NCBI GenBank assembly: GCA_012026715.1 | Contig: VEPB01000149.1 | Span: 1 to 5,772, forward strand | Direction of reading: 5' to 3' | Origin: Methylococcaceae bacterium | GTDB taxonomy: Bacteria; Pseudomonadota; Gammaproteobacteria; Methylococcales; Methylococcaceae | DNA: 5,772 nucleotides | Shown here: piece by piece, positions 4,682 to 5,772 of the stretch | Layout of the letters: each line of letters starts with the position of its first letter | Position numbering within the stretch: position 1 is the stretch's first letter | Notes under the pieces: generated by a model | Told to the model about the DNA's origin: nothing | Database searches by the model: none | Seen by the model: the letters and a program-made list of their open reading frames with translations, nothing else | Translations under genes and position numbers: made by a program

Positions 4682-5772
4682 ATGAAAGGTCAAATTGCAG
4701 CATTGAAATCCCGTGCCATGGGCGTGGGAGTGGCGGCCGGGCTGCTGGGCAGCTTGGCGGTGTTCGGCTCCGCCGGGGTCTGGGCCGCGGCTGCTGCGGT
4801 GGCGCAATCGCCCCTTTATCTGGGGCTAAGCGCTCCGGCCTTGGTCATGCTGACCATGGAACGTGACCACAAGCTCTACTATGAGGCCTACAACGACGCG
4901 TCGGACGTAAACGGCGACGGGGTTCTGGACGTTCGCTACAACCCCGCCTTGCCCGATCCGTCCGATCCGACTCACGTCAAGATCGTCGATTACGCGGGCT
5001 ATTTCGACTCCCATCGTTGTTACAGTTATGCCTCGGGCGTGTTTACCCCGACTGCGACCACGATCACCAAGAAATGCAGTGGCGCCTGGAGCGGCGATTT
5101 TCTGAACTATCTGACGACCTCGCGCATGGACGCCATGCGGCGGGTGCTCTACGGCGGCATGCGGAGCACCGACACCACGACTGATACCGTGCTGGAGCGT
5201 TCCCACATTCCCCAGGACGCCCACAGCTGGGGGAAGGAATACACCAGCACCGCAGCGGACGGTTACGCCATCGAGGAATACACGCCGCTGTCCCAGCCCG
5301 CCACTGGGACCCGCCATCTTTTTGCCAATACCACCTTGCTGTGCCCCTCGGGAAATTCGGATCCCGGCTGCAGTGCCAATACCGGGCTGCCGCTTTTGCG
5401 GGTTCTGACCAACTCCAGCTATCGGGTTTGGGAATGGCTGTCCATCGAGCGGCCGGTTGCCGGGGTGCAGTGCGCGACCGGAAACAATAGCCGGGCGACT
5501 TGCACGCACGCGGCCGGAACAAGCTGGGAAATCGTCCCTTCGACTGCTTTCGGCACGTTGACCCAAAGTACCTACAACACGGGAAGTTATGCTGCCGTCA
5601 CGACTTATTCCGGCATGAACACCCTGGAAAGCAGTCGGGGGGTATCGAGCACGCTCTGTACCAGCGCCAGTCATCCCAACGGCTGCAAGTATGGAGTCAC
5701 CAATGCATCGAGCATCAATGGCAGCGACAACCCGAACTCAAGCATCTCGGGTTCCCAGGATAACTTTCTGAC
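4682..5772 (+). CDS. pilY1: Type IV pilus tip adhesin/biogenesis factor PilY1, N-terminal part
   Basis: The frame runs off the window after 363 residues; PilY1 proteins usually exceed 1000. The N-terminus is a Sec signal peptide with a basic start, a hydrophobic core (about 14-33) and likely cleavage after AVA41. The mature part begins QSPLYLGLSAPALVMLTMER, then DHKLYYEAYNDASDVNGDG and YAGYFDS, WSGDFLNYLTTSRMDAMRR (136-154), VLYGG, TVLERSHIPQDAHSWGKEY and RVWEWLSIERPVA. This ordered set matches the N-terminal region of one PilY1 subgroup. No DxSGS metal site of a von Willebrand A domain is seen here; it may lie later. The C-terminal beta-propeller is outside the window. DVNGDGVLD (75-83) is calcium-loop-like. 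Residues 265-360 are rich in Ser, Thr and Asn. PilY1 is secreted, sits on the minor-pilin complex and promotes extension, adhesion and surface sensing. The gene follows pilX by 47 bases. Confidence 0.92.
   Translation, partial: MKGQIAALKSRAMGVGVAAGLLGSLAVFGSAGVWAAAAAVAQSPLYLGLSAPALVMLTMERDHKLYYEAYNDASDVNGDGVLDVRYNPALPDPSDPTHVKIVDYAGYFDSHRCYSYASGVFTPTATTITKKCSGAWSGDFLNYLTTSRMDAMRRVLYGGMRSTDTTTDTVLERSHIPQDAHSWGKEYTSTAADGYAIEEYTPLSQPATGTRHLFANTTLLCPSGNSDPGCSANTGLPLLRVLTNSSYRVWEWLSIERPVAGVQCATGNNSRATCTHAAGTSWEIVPSTAFGTLTQSTYNTGSYAAVTTYSGMNTLESSRGVSSTLCTSASHPNGCKYGVTNASSINGSDNPNSSISGSQDNFL

Noticed and set aside
4624..4866. Plus-strand open frame of 80 codons at the pilX-pilY1 junction
   Set aside because: It is the pilY1 signal-peptide region in another frame; no motifs.
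4826..5674. Long minus-strand open frame of 282 codons
   Set aside because: It is antisense to pilY1, whose product has clear family motifs. The predicted protein is Gly/Arg-rich with no recognisable domain, as expected for a shadow frame in GC-rich DNA.

Overview
The window reads as about 60% GC chromosomal DNA from a gammaproteobacterium. The minor-pilin gene order fimT-pilV-pilW-pilX-pilY1, the SucB type of E2 enzyme and a Rhodobacter-type PmtA methyltransferase would fit a gamma methanotroph such as a Methylococcaceae member. That genus-level guess is weak and rests on remembered family resemblance only.

Layout. Bases 1-498 are the 3' end of sucB, the acyltransferase subunit of 2-oxoglutarate dehydrogenase. 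A TauE/SafE-type membrane permease gene (518-1339) follows after 19 bases on the same strand. A hairpin at 1352-1371 lies between it and a convergent methyltransferase gene on the minus strand, probably pmtA (1380-2000). Bases 2001-2260 hold no gene. They separate pmtA from the divergent pilus operon and contain a possible pmtA promoter, several inverted repeats with competing pairings, and an extended -10-like element just before fimT.

The second half (2261-5772) is a compact type IV pilus minor-pilin operon: fimT, pilV, pilW, pilX and the 5' part of pilY1. pilV/pilW and pilW/pilX overlap by four bases, and the other junctions are short. The first four proteins carry type III (prepilin) leaders for cleavage by PilD. 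PilY1 carries an ordinary Sec signal peptide. Together they should form the complex that primes pilus assembly and sits at the tip, with PilY1 as the large tip adhesin or regulator. The major-pilin-like pilE often found downstream would lie outside the window.

No wholly new system is visible. The points most worth a second look are the EF-hand-like acidic loops in several proteins of the pilus operon, a sharp drop in GC (about 43%) inside the variable half of pilX, the possibly leaderless start of fimT, and the mutually exclusive hairpins upstream of it.
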